14,568 nucleotides of DNA from Coprococcus sp. (GTDB taxonomy: Bacteria > Bacillota > Clostridia > Lachnospirales > Lachnospiraceae). The stretch lies in NCBI GenBank assembly GCA_016297495.1, contig JAEDGN010000050.1, forward strand, positions 1 through 14,568, given 5' to 3'. Shown one piece after another: positions 1 through 6,128 of this stretch. The translations under genes were made by a program, and so were the position numbers. The notes under the pieces are model-generated. The model ran no database searches, was not told the DNA's origin, and saw nothing but the letters and a program-made list of their open reading frames with translations. How positions within the stretch are numbered: position 1 is the stretch's first letter; every line of letters begins with the position of its first letter.

Positions 1-122
1 CTAGCTGTTATCTCTTCCCGTTTTACTTTGGTTTTTGTTCTTAAAAATTCTCTTTATTGGAATCTTTTCGGGATTGTTTTGTTGTTCAGTTTTCAAAGTT
101 CTCTTCTGCTTCATTGAAGCAG
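1..122 (-). promoter_or_regulatory. Pre-rRNA-like leader region of an rRNA operon whose genes lie off the left edge
   Basis: The minus strand carries the string AACTTTGAAAACTGAACA within 84-103. I recognise this class of motif from the leaders and spacers of Firmicutes 16S/23S precursors, where it takes part in precursor processing and antitermination. With two strong upstream promoters, it suggests a 16S gene beginning just left of position 1. No mature rRNA sequence can be seen, so this is leader only. Small plus-strand reading frames across this region are not credible genes. Confidence 0.7.
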
Positions 123-129
123 CTCATTT

Positions 130-158
130 ATTTTACCAGATGATTCGCTGTTTGTCAA
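130..158 (-). promoter_or_regulatory. Strong sigma-A promoter P2, tandem with P1
   Basis: The minus strand has -35 TTGACA (153-158), a 17-base spacer and -10 TAAAAT (130-135), again preceded by TGG. It lies 90 bases downstream of P1. The two share the -35, the -10 and the flanking TGGTAAAATAAA string, so P2 is probably a duplication of P1. A 7-bp hairpin (106-122, CTGCTTC and GAAGCAG around ATT) starts at about the expected 5' end of the P2 transcript. Confidence 0.85.
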
Positions 159-219
159 CAACTTTTTTAATTTATTTTTTCATCTGTACCGTCCATTCTT
201 TTTCGTCGACAGCTTGTTT

Positions 220-248
220 ATTTTACCACCCATAAAAACATTTGTCAA
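220..248 (-). promoter_or_regulatory. Strong sigma-A promoter P1, probably for an rRNA operon left of the window
   Basis: On the minus strand there is a perfect -35 TTGACA (243-248), a 17-base spacer and a -10 TAAAAT (220-225) preceded by TGG, which makes an extended -10. It points leftward, away from the CvpA gene at 307-1011, and is followed by a second near-identical promoter and a pre-rRNA-like leader. Perfect boxes, A-tracts and tandem arrangement are typical of Firmicutes rRNA promoters. The rRNA itself is not in the window. Confidence 0.85.
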
Positions 249-281
249 CAGTCTTTTTAAGTTTTTTAAACTTTTTTAAAG
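243..281 (-). promoter_or_regulatory. A-tract UP-like element and upstream -35 box of tandem promoter P1
   Basis: Read on the minus strand, three A-tracts at 272-277, 262-267 and 254-258 lie 8-10 bases apart immediately upstream of the P1 -35 box TTGACA (243-248). Such A-rich tracts act as UP elements that contact the RNA polymerase alpha subunit at strong rRNA promoters. That role is inferred from position and composition. Confidence 0.55.
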
Positions 282-306
282 AATGTCTGAACAACTTGTC
301 AGTACA

Positions 307-1011
307 CTAGATCAGCAGATATGCCAGACTTGCGACGATTGTCAGCAAGTAATTGTGATCATAGATGAATCTCAAAAACAGGCTGTCATTGATCTGCCCA
401 TATATATATCCGCCCAATCCTGTGCCGCTGAAGATCGTTGCCGCTATACAGACAATCCACAAAACAACAAACCCATTCACCAGTCCCAGAAGGAAACCAC
501 CCAGTTTATTCATACTGTGCAGTACAGGCAGATAAGTAATAATATTCAGACATCCGGCTACAATTTTTAAAACAATCATAGCTCCCAGAAAAACAAGGAT
601 AAAGGACAAAGCATTAATCATCAGACAGGTGAGATAATTTGCCACATAGGCCTTAAATTTCGTTATTCCCAGAGCTTCATAGATCTGAGCATTATTGTTC
701 TCAAACAAAGCATCCTTTATTGATTCCGGCAGAGGCAGGCTTTGAATTGTCTCCGCCTGTTCACTGACATCACTCTGTTCTCCCGTATCTTCACCAAACA
801 GGGTTTTCTCTACATGCTGGCTGATAGCATTAAAAAACGAAGTATTCTGCCAGGTCTGACTGACATAGGGAGAAACATTGACTGCTACAGCTATGGATAT
901 CACCATTGTAAAAGTTGAAAAAACTGTCATGATCAGACCCCGACGCCGACCATTCAGCGCAAATATAATCAACAGCGCCAATGCCACCCATGATAAGATA
1001 TTCATATTCAT
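307..1011 (-). CDS. CvpA-family membrane protein
   Basis: This 234-residue protein resembles the CvpA (colicin V production) family, which is found widely in bacteria and has no settled biochemical function; links to envelope homeostasis, biofilm and purine-linked operons are known for some members. Two hydrophobic segments lie at about residues 4-20 and 26-46 around the basic turn GRRRGL. A polar stretch of about 60 residues follows (residues 50-115), then three further membrane segments (about 125-155, 165-195 and a short C-terminal one). It is longer than typical CvpA proteins because of the polar loop. The start is chosen because AGGAGG sits 8 bases upstream; an in-frame ATG two codons later is possible. 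It begins 18 bases after the DUF5711 gene and is almost certainly co-transcribed with it. No terminator is obvious before the rRNA promoters. Confidence 0.75.
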   Translation of the reverse strand: MNMNILSWVALALLIIFALNGRRRGLIMTVFSTFTMVISIAVAVNVSPYVSQTWQNTSFFNAISQHVEKTLFGEDTGEQSDVSEQAETIQSLPLPESIKDALFENNNAQIYEALGITKFKAYVANYLTCLMINALSFILVFLGAMIVLKIVAGCLNIITYLPVLHSMNKLGGFLLGLVNGFVVLWIVCIAATIFSGTGLGGYIYGQINDSLFLRFIYDHNYLLTIVASLAYLLI

Positions 1012-1029
1012 TCAGATACCTCCTCTGAT

Positions 1030-2169
1030 CTACTCAATACGTATTTCCCGCAAAGTCTGGTCATCAATTAACCAATACATGCCTTCCTCCCACGAAGCCA
1101 TAACGCCGGTAACAGCTGTATTCAGTACACTATGAAAGCGCAGTCTTCCTCCATACTGGTAAATTCTGATTTCCTGATCATTATACAGAATAATCTCATC
1201 ATCATCTGCAGCCACTTTGTCATAATCAAAATCAAAATAAACCGCTGTATTTTTTTTGCCGGCAGAGTCATAGACTTCCATGCGGTATTTACCATTCTCA
1301 TCCTGATTTCTGAAAATAAAACCCATGCTCTGATTCCCGCTGAATACACTGTGGATCTCATCCTCAAATTCCATGCTCCGTACTTCGCTGACACTGCTGC
1401 TGACATTAAACAGAGAAAATCCTGTTTCGCCATAAAGCGCCACTTTCGTGTCATTTAAAAAGGTTACTCTGGGGTAAAGCCCATCCAGAATCTGCGTTTC
1501 CATAACATGTTCTTCTTCTATATCGCCAAAATCATAAAAAATAACCCGGGTCTGAACAATTCCACTGTCTATACACAGATAACTGGCCACCAGTTTTGTC
1601 GCATCCGGTGACAGCCCGATTGCCAGAGGATATCCTGTGTTTTCAAGAGACACCTTTATACTCCCCAGTTCTTTTCCCTGTTTATCATATAAATTAATAT
1701 AATTGCAGTCTGCGTCTGACAAAATAGCAGCTATGACTCCCTGGTTCGCTATCTTTATTTCCTGGATCGGCACATCCGTTGTCACCCGGCCAATCTGCCC
1801 GTATTCATTGAAAACATAAATGGAATTACCGCCCCTGTCTCCTATTGCAATATATTGACTGCCTGATGCCAGTACCGGTGAAGTCATCTCATAAGTCTGA
1901 TTCCAGATGACAGTGCCGTTCTTGTTCGTCATGGCGATGCCGTCTTTGCTGTATCTGAGCATTCCCTTATTGATAATCTGATAATAAACAGATGTATTAT
2001 CGCCGCGGGACAATGTGTTCACAACTTCATAGGAAGTATAAACACTGTGATTCTTAACCAATGCATAGACCAGAACCACAACAAGGATCAACAATCCCGC
2101 ACCGGCTATCCGCTGTATTCTTCCCAGCCTTTTCTTCGGTTTTTCCATCCCTTCGCTTTGTTGTTCCAT
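1030..2169 (-). CDS. DUF5711-family membrane-anchored protein with beta-propeller-like ectodomain
   Basis: The protein has 379 residues. A basic N terminus (KPKKRLGRIQR) precedes one membrane segment at about residues 22-38 and a large extracytoplasmic domain. The start of that domain (SYEVVNTLSRGDNTSV, then a repeated pattern of short beta strands with GxxIxVxNxxG-like turns) matches what I remember of DUF5711, an uncharacterised Lachnospiraceae family with WD40/PQQ-like repeats. Function is unknown; an envelope sensor or scaffold is a guess. The start is placed at 2169 because GGAGG lies 6 bases upstream. An in-frame ATG at 2196 would add nine residues, but its codons overlap that ribosome binding site. 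It has its own sigma-A promoter and is followed by the CvpA gene 18 bases later. Confidence 0.7.
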   Translation of the reverse strand: MEQQSEGMEKPKKRLGRIQRIAGAGLLILVVVLVYALVKNHSVYTSYEVVNTLSRGDNTSVYYQIINKGMLRYSKDGIAMTNKNGTVIWNQTYEMTSPVLASGSQYIAIGDRGGNSIYVFNEYGQIGRVTTDVPIQEIKIANQGVIAAILSDADCNYINLYDKQGKELGSIKVSLENTGYPLAIGLSPDATKLVASYLCIDSGIVQTRVIFYDFGDIEEEHVMETQILDGLYPRVTFLNDTKVALYGETGFSLFNVSSSVSEVRSMEFEDEIHSVFSGNQSMGFIFRNQDENGKYRMEVYDSAGKKNTAVYFDFDYDKVAADDDEIILYNDQEIRIYQYGGRLRFHSVLNTAVTGVMASWEEGMYWLIDDQTLREIRIE

Positions 2170-2285
2170 AATTTTCCTCCGTGATCGTCCAGACATGCTC
2201 CCTCATCTTCACTGTTGGATTCCGGTCAGCACATCCGCCATCTTCCTGTCTGTATACATGCGATGCACCGTAAACTATATCTGTT

Positions 2286-2314
2286 AGTATAGTGAAAAAA
2301 GGAACACTCGTCAA
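2286..2314 (-). promoter_or_regulatory. Sigma-A promoter for the DUF5711-CvpA operon
   Basis: The minus strand has -35 TTGACG (2309-2314), a 17-base spacer and -10 TATACT (2286-2291). It starts 14 bases after the stop codon of the LysM gene and would leave a leader of about 110 bases before the ATG at 2169. No terminator separates the LysM gene from it, so some read-through is possible. Confidence 0.7.
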
Positions 2315-2327
2315 CCGTTTTAACTGT

Positions 2328-3482
2328 TTATGGCAATTGCAGTACCATCCCGGGAATGATATAATCCGGATCTTCTATCTGATTGATTCGGATAATTTCT
2401 TCAACATGCTCTGCATCCTGATAGAAATTCCGACTGATTTTTAAAAGTGTATCTCCTTCTTTAACCGTATAACTCTTACGCATGCCAGCTGTCACTTCCG
2501 TATCTTCCGCATCATCGTCAGACACAGGATTTTCAGACTCTGTATTCTGACCGCCGGTCTCTGCCTCTGCTCCCGGTTCTGCTTCCGTTTCGCTGCCACT
2601 GGTCCCGACAGTTTCTGCTGCCTGCTGCATAATACTCTCCACAATATCCATATTGCCTGAATAACTTGTTTCTCCTTCGGCTGTCACTGTCGACTGACTG
2701 ATGATGTGATCAGCAGGCACACTTCCGGTCATCATTCTTTTTCTGACAGCCGCCACAATGAGGACCACCAGCAAAACCGCTGCCGCCTGAGGCAACCATC
2801 GTCTGCCTTTGCCTCTTTTGCGGTCATAGACTTCTTTTTTAACCTGATTGTCCGTTTTTCTCTCAAAAAGCCGGTTTTGAAAACCAGTTGTCTCCCCCTG
2901 TCCTTCCACAATCCCATCCTGGCGTATTTCGACCATATAATTCTGCATGGCTTCATTACGTTCATAATAGATATAATAACCCTGCTGCCGTATCAGGTGC
3001 CCGTTCTCATAAACATAAAAAGCATCCTCTCTGTCCAGAGGATCCATGGTGTAAAATACAACGCCTTTATCTTTAAACTGTTCAGCCTGCACCTTTTCAA
3101 TCCGTCCATTGATGCCCACGTTCTGACCCGGTCTGGACAGAAACCAGCCCAGTATGTGCTTGTCCTTGAAATATTTCTCTATTTTCTCATACAGTCCTGC
3201 CCACATCTCCGTCGTCAGCTGCAGGCTGTCTTCATGAATTTCCGCATGTTCCATATGGATAGCCGCGCTGATAAAGAAGATATCCGTTTTGCCTTTTCTG
3301 ACTGCTTCTCCCAGGAGAACAGCCGCTTTCTGTCCAAAGGGTTTCTGACAGGCCACCTGATTTAAGTATGTCATCACATAATCTTCTATATATATTTTCA
3401 ATTTTTCTCCCGGTGTACCTACCTGACGAATATTATTTGGCAATTTCACAGCATCGTTTTCCTGACATTTGATTTCAACCAT
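2328..3482 (-). CDS. Single-pass membrane protein: degenerate JAMM/MPN-like domain, acidic linker, C-terminal LysM
   Basis: 384 residues. Residues 47-177 look like a JAMM/MPN fold: a strand string (KAAVLLGEAV), then GWFLSRPG at 112-119, a Q-containing helix, and VVFYTMDP strands followed by a Y-rich end. GWFLSRPG aligns with the JAMM core GWxHSHPG, but both metal-binding His are replaced (Leu, Arg), and the usual upstream Glu and downstream Asp also seem absent, so it is probably not a protease. A basic stretch precedes a membrane segment (229-246). Then come an acidic, low-complexity linker (about 290-335) and a LysM peptidoglycan-binding domain (338-383, YTVKEGDTLLKISRNFY). The MPN-like part is predicted cytoplasmic and LysM outside. 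The start at 3482 has AGGAGG nine bases upstream; the ATG at 3491 directly abuts that site. Role unknown. It is transcribed divergently from yyaC. Confidence 0.75.
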   Translation of the reverse strand: MVEIKCQENDAVKLPNNIRQVGTPGEKLKIYIEDYVMTYLNQVACQKPFGQKAAVLLGEAVRKGKTDIFFISAAIHMEHAEIHEDSLQLTTEMWAGLYEKIEKYFKDKHILGWFLSRPGQNVGINGRIEKVQAEQFKDKGVVFYTMDPLDREDAFYVYENGHLIRQQGYYIYYERNEAMQNYMVEIRQDGIVEGQGETTGFQNRLFERKTDNQVKKEVYDRKRGKGRRWLPQAAAVLLVVLIVAAVRKRMMTGSVPADHIISQSTVTAEGETSYSGNMDIVESIMQQAAETVGTSGSETEAEPGAEAETGGQNTESENPVSDDDAEDTEVTAGMRKSYTVKEGDTLLKISRNFYQDAEHVEEIIRINQIEDPDYIIPGMVLQLP

Positions 3483-3615
3483 TCTGCTCATCCTCCTTTT
3501 ACATGCATTTCTATGGTAGCATAATCATTCATGATTTTTTATCGAAGGGTGTCGCCGCCAGAATCATAAATCATAGACAAAACTGTTATCCATCTGACTC
3601 TCCGTCTAAACCTTC

Positions 3616-3644
3616 GTATAAAAAAAAGATAAACGGGCATGCTT
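3616..3644 (+). promoter_or_regulatory. Candidate forespore-type promoter for yyaC
   Basis: GTATA (3616-3620) and CATGCTT (3638-3644) are separated by 17 bases and lie just upstream of the yyaC ribosome binding site. CATGCTT is close to the CATnCTA -10 used by sigma-G/F, and GTATA resembles their -35. Known yyaC genes are sporulation-regulated, which fits, but the match is partial. Confidence 0.35.
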
Positions 3645-3664
3645 TCCAAAAAAGGAGTACAATC

Positions 3665-4180
3665 ATGTCCCGTACAATCTGGATAAACAGCCGTACCATT
3701 GGTGCCGACGCAATTTTCGCTCGGAACTTGCGGTATTTACTTAAAAATGTCAATTCTTCCAATAAACCTCTTGCTTTCGCCTGTATCGGTTCCACCAGGG
3801 TCATCGGCGACAATCTCGGTCCCATCATAGGAACCATTCTTGCCAGAAGCAATTATCCCCACGTATATGGTACATTGGATCATCCATTAAACGCGCTCAC
3901 TCTTCCGGACTGTTTTCCTGTCCTGAACGATATCGAACGGCGATACTGCCTGATCGCCATTGATGCCTCCATCGGCAATGGCGGACAAAGCGGACATCTG
4001 ACCCTCTCCGACACCTGTCTGTATCCTGGTTCAGCACTTAGGCGCAGGCTGCCCGCCCTGGGAAGTCTTCATATTACCGGCGTCTTTGAAAGCCTGGACA
4101 GCCCTCAGGCCAAACAGCTTCTCCCTGTCTTTTGCCGGAATCTGGGACTTGGGCTGCTGAACATCTGCAGAGAAATGTAA
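3665..4180 (+). CDS. yyaC: YyaC-type spore protein (DUF1256)
   Basis: 171 residues. The protein contains the family hallmark GSTRVIGDNLGPIIGTIL (residues 38-55), followed by YGTLDHPLNALTLP and an IDASIGNGG-type strand-turn. This is the YyaC/DUF1256 family, whose fold is related to the germination protease Gpr and hydrogenase maturation proteases. In Bacillus it is made in the forespore; its substrate is not established. The start at 3665 is preceded by AAGGAG with a 7-base gap. Upstream in-frame ATGs, as far as 3503, would run through the promoter region and have no good binding site. It is the only plus-strand gene in the window, it is divergent from the LysM gene and it ends in a bidirectional terminator. 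Its presence argues for a spore-forming host. Confidence 0.88.
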   Translation: MSRTIWINSRTIGADAIFARNLRYLLKNVNSSNKPLAFACIGSTRVIGDNLGPIIGTILARSNYPHVYGTLDHPLNALTLPDCFPVLNDIERRYCLIAIDASIGNGGQSGHLTLSDTCLYPGSALRRRLPALGSLHITGVFESLDSPQAKQLLPVFCRNLGLGLLNICREM

Positions 4181-4226
4181 AAAAAGAGAATGCTGTAAGT
4201 TTGTGCTTTACAACATTCTCTTTTTT
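4181..4226 (+). terminator. Bidirectional rho-independent terminator between yyaC and mraY
   Basis: A 12-bp outer stem (4181-4192 with 4214-4225, core GAGAATG/CATTCTC flanked by A and T runs) continues into an inner TGTAA/TTACA stem. It begins directly after the yyaC stop codon. Since A and T runs flank both sides, it can end the plus-strand yyaC transcript and the minus-strand mraY transcript. Confidence 0.85.
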
Positions 4227-4230
4227 AAAG

Positions 4231-4250
4231 CAGACCGGATCATCCGTCTG
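4231..4250 (-). terminator. Small hairpin downstream of mraY
   Basis: CAGAC and GGA pair with TCC and GTCTG around a 3-base loop with one bulged base. On the minus strand it is followed only by CTTTA, so it would be a weak terminator or an RNA-stabilising stem ahead of the stronger terminator at 4181-4226. Confidence 0.35.
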
Positions 4251-4275
4251 TATCAATCTGATATTATTTCTGCGG

Positions 4276-5238
4276 TTACATAACCAGATAAACCACAGCC
4301 GCCGATATCATAATCTGGATAATGGCAAATCGGAATACCGTCTGTGTGTTAGACCATCCCATGACCTTTCTTACATGGTCATGAAGCGGTGTTCTTGTAT
4401 GCACCAGGATCCTGATCTTCAGGAAACGCAGCAGCGAAACCTTTATCAATCCAAGGCCTCCGTCAAGAATCAGGACAATGGCAACCGGAATATAGATAAA
4501 TGGACTGCCCGTTTTCAGCGCAGCAATACTGATAAAAAATCCCATGGCTCTGGAACCGGCATCTCCCATCATCAGCTTGCTCGGCGTTGCATTGAACCAG
4601 AGATAAGCCAAAATACAGATAATAAAGAGAAGAATCGTATGACTGAATACCGGATCCTTGTCTCCCAGAATATCTATCATATACAAACTCATCAAAGTAA
4701 TGATGGATAAAGTACCGGACAGACCATCCACACCATCACTGCAGTTGGTAACGTTGATAGAAACCCATACGAGAATAACTGTCAGAATACCAAAAATCAC
4801 CGGAGGAATCGTGATGCTTCCCCCAAAAATGGCAAATTCTACGACACTGCTGTTAAAATTCAAAAAAGTAATCGCCACCATCACGGCAATAACCAGATCC
4901 AGGAGGCCCTTTTTCAATTCACCCCAGGAGGTTTTTGCGCAGTCATCCAGAAAACCTGTCATCATGGCCGCTGCCAGCAACAGCAGATAAATCAGTATCT
5001 CTGTATTAAAATCACAGAACAGCAAAACCGACGCAATAAATACCAGGACGAAAATAAAGCCGGCACCCCTTGGCTTGCCTGCAGATAACGCACCGTTCAC
5101 CGCAAATTCCCTGCCATGATCCTTTGGCAGCCTATCGTTGCACTTTGCCAGCAGGAGACATGTCACAACAAAGGCAAAAATCAGCCCTGCCAGGGCCATA
5201 ATATTCGCCGGCACACCTGTCAAAAATATATTTATCAT
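4276..5238 (-). CDS. mraY: MraY-like phospho-N-acetylmuramoyl-pentapeptide transferase, divergent
   Basis: A 320-residue polytopic membrane protein of the polyprenyl-phosphate phosphosugar transferase family. MraY moves phospho-MurNAc-pentapeptide from UDP onto undecaprenyl phosphate to make lipid I at the inner face of the membrane. Visible motifs are GFLDD (Asp98, Asp99), NCSDGVDGLSG (165-175), MMGDAGS (223-229, Asp226) and PLHDHVRKVMGWS (285-297). The last corresponds to the MraY PLHHHFExxGW signature but reads HDH instead of HHH. The usual KPTMGG motif reads KPRGAG (55-60). The catalytic Asp residues are kept, so it is probably active. It is not beside mur/fts genes, so it may be a second MraY or a related transferase. 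It follows the Smr gene by 60 bases; a GAGG lies 11 bases before the start. Confidence 0.78.
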   Translation of the reverse strand: MINIFLTGVPANIMALAGLIFAFVVTCLLLAKCNDRLPKDHGREFAVNGALSAGKPRGAGFIFVLVFIASVLLFCDFNTEILIYLLLLAAAMMTGFLDDCAKTSWGELKKGLLDLVIAVMVAITFLNFNSSVVEFAIFGGSITIPPVIFGILTVILVWVSINVTNCSDGVDGLSGTLSIITLMSLYMIDILGDKDPVFSHTILLFIICILAYLWFNATPSKLMMGDAGSRAMGFFISIAALKTGSPFIYIPVAIVLILDGGLGLIKVSLLRFLKIRILVHTRTPLHDHVRKVMGWSNTQTVFRFAIIQIMISAAVVYLVM

Positions 5239-5298
5239 TTGCTTTTAATCCTCTTTTCTATAAAATTTATCCTTTTATAATCAGCATTCCCATTCTCC

Positions 5299-5556
5299 TC
5301 AAAATAAATCCCTGAGAACAAGATCTGTCTCTCCCTGATTCAATCCCGCTTCCACACGCAGCACCTTCGGATGGTTCCTGTAGGTACTCCTTACCATATC
5401 CCGCAGCGCCGTCCCCCCATGATAACCGTGAACGATCCGCAGACGATATGTACTCGCAGAAGCCTTCTTCAGACGACTGTCAATGGCAATCTTCGCCTGG
5501 TATCTTGTCATACCGTGAATATCCAATTCCTCAATACCTGTCCGTACAGATGCCAT
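5299..5556 (-). CDS. Stand-alone Smr-domain protein
   Basis: 85 residues, essentially one Smr (small MutS-related) domain. The entry motif LDIHGMTRYQAKIAID is at 11-26, LRIVHGYHGGTALRD follows at about 39-53, and the end is compact (GETDLVLRD). Smr domains act as nucleases or nucleic-acid binders, often as the C-terminal part of MutS2 or alone; His14 and the HGxxGG loop are the usual functional positions. No MutS-like region is attached, so it is complete as a small protein. Its ATG lies only 6 bases after the stop codon of the COG2426 gene and has a weak binding site (GGGTAG overlapping that stop), so it is probably translationally coupled. Its cellular role is not evident from the context. 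Confidence 0.75.
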   Translation of the reverse strand: MASVRTGIEELDIHGMTRYQAKIAIDSRLKKASASTYRLRIVHGYHGGTALRDMVRSTYRNHPKVLRVEAGLNQGETDLVLRDLF

Positions 5557-5562
5557 TGATTT

Positions 5563-6039
5563 CTACCCGAACAGAGCGCCCAGGGCCCCAAAGAGTCCCA
5601 TGCCTGCAGCACCCATAATAATACCGGCCAGTAAAACGCCGCACATAACAGCCGCCACACTGGACTTGAAATCCATATCAAGAAGACTGGCAGCCAGTGT
5701 TCCCGTCCAGGCTCCCGTACCCGGAAGAGGAATGCCTACGAAAAGAAGTAAGGCCACGAAGAGCCCCCTGCCTGCCTTTGCCTGAAGCTTCTGTCCGCCT
5801 TTTTTGCCCTTCTCAAGGCAGAAAGTGAAGAAACCGCCAATGACAGGCTTATCCGCTCCCCACACCAGTATCTTCCTGGCAAAAAGAAAAATAAAAGGTA
5901 CCGGCAGCATATTGCCGATAATAGCTGTTACATAAGCCGGAATAAACGGCAGGCCCACACCTGTCGCATAAAGAATGGAGCCGCGGAGTTCAATCAGCGG
6001 CACCATGGAAATTAAAAAAACAATCATATAATCTATCAT
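5563..6039 (-). CDS. COG2426-family small membrane protein (putative small multidrug export family)
   Basis: 158 residues, strongly hydrophobic. The family signature PLIELRGSILYATGVGL lies at residues 14-30, then GNMLPVPFIFLFARK, a cytoplasmic basic loop (about 75-90), GIPLPGTGAWTGTLAASL (102-119) and a Gly-rich last helix. This matches the COG2426/Pfam small multidrug export family. That name rests on weak old evidence and the substrate is unknown; the paired re-entrant-like PxPG and PxxELRG motifs recall DedA/SNARE-associated proteins. The start at 6039 has AGGAAAG and GAGG close upstream. It is the first gene of a probable COG2426-Smr-MraY operon with a promoter at 6087-6114 and an operator-like palindrome. 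Confidence 0.75.
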   Translation of the reverse strand: MIDYMIVFLISMVPLIELRGSILYATGVGLPFIPAYVTAIIGNMLPVPFIFLFARKILVWGADKPVIGGFFTFCLEKGKKGGQKLQAKAGRGLFVALLLFVGIPLPGTGAWTGTLAASLLDMDFKSSVAAVMCGVLLAGIIMGAAGMGLFGALGALFG

Positions 6040-6068
6040 CTTTCCTGCACCTCGATTTAAATAGTCAA

Positions 6069-6084
6069 CACTATATGAATAGTG
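6069..6084. promoter_or_regulatory. Operator-like palindrome at the COG2426 transcription start
   Basis: CACTAT and ATAGTG flank a 4-base centre and fall where transcription from the 6087-6114 promoter should begin (about 6080). This is a typical place for a dimeric repressor, for example of the TetR, GntR or MarR class. It could also form a short hairpin in the leader. No regulator gene is adjacent. Confidence 0.35.
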
Positions 6085-6086
6085 CT

Positions 6087-6114
6087 ATTCTATCATAAAT
6101 ATGCAGGAAATCAA
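6087..6114 (-). promoter_or_regulatory. Sigma-A promoter for the COG2426-Smr-mraY operon
   Basis: Minus strand -35 TTGATT (6109-6114), 16-base spacer, -10 TAGAAT (6087-6092) preceded by TGA (extended -10). It lies just beyond the stop codon of the dehydrogenase gene. Downstream genes in the operon have gaps of 6 and 60 bases. Confidence 0.6.
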
Positions 6115-6128
6115 ATATTTTTTCATTC

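Noticed and set aside
35..235. Plus-strand open frame of 66 codons
   Set aside because: It runs antisense through both rRNA-type promoters and the leader, has low-complexity Phe/Leu/Ser content and no ribosome binding site.
283..570. Plus-strand open frame of 95 codons
   Set aside because: Mostly antisense to the CvpA gene, with no binding site and no family-like pattern.
2170..2196. Upstream start codon for the DUF5711 gene
   Set aside because: The extra nine codons include the GGAGG site that serves the ATG at 2169.
2706..3365. Long plus-strand open frame opposite the LysM gene
   Set aside because: It mirrors the minus-strand coding gene; composition is His/Phe/Ile-rich without motifs, and the minus-strand frame has clear TM and LysM features.
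5259..5279. AT-rich inverted repeat TATAAAA-7-TTTTATA before mraY
   Set aside because: No T-run or GC core for a terminator and no -35 partner; probably low-complexity leader sequence.
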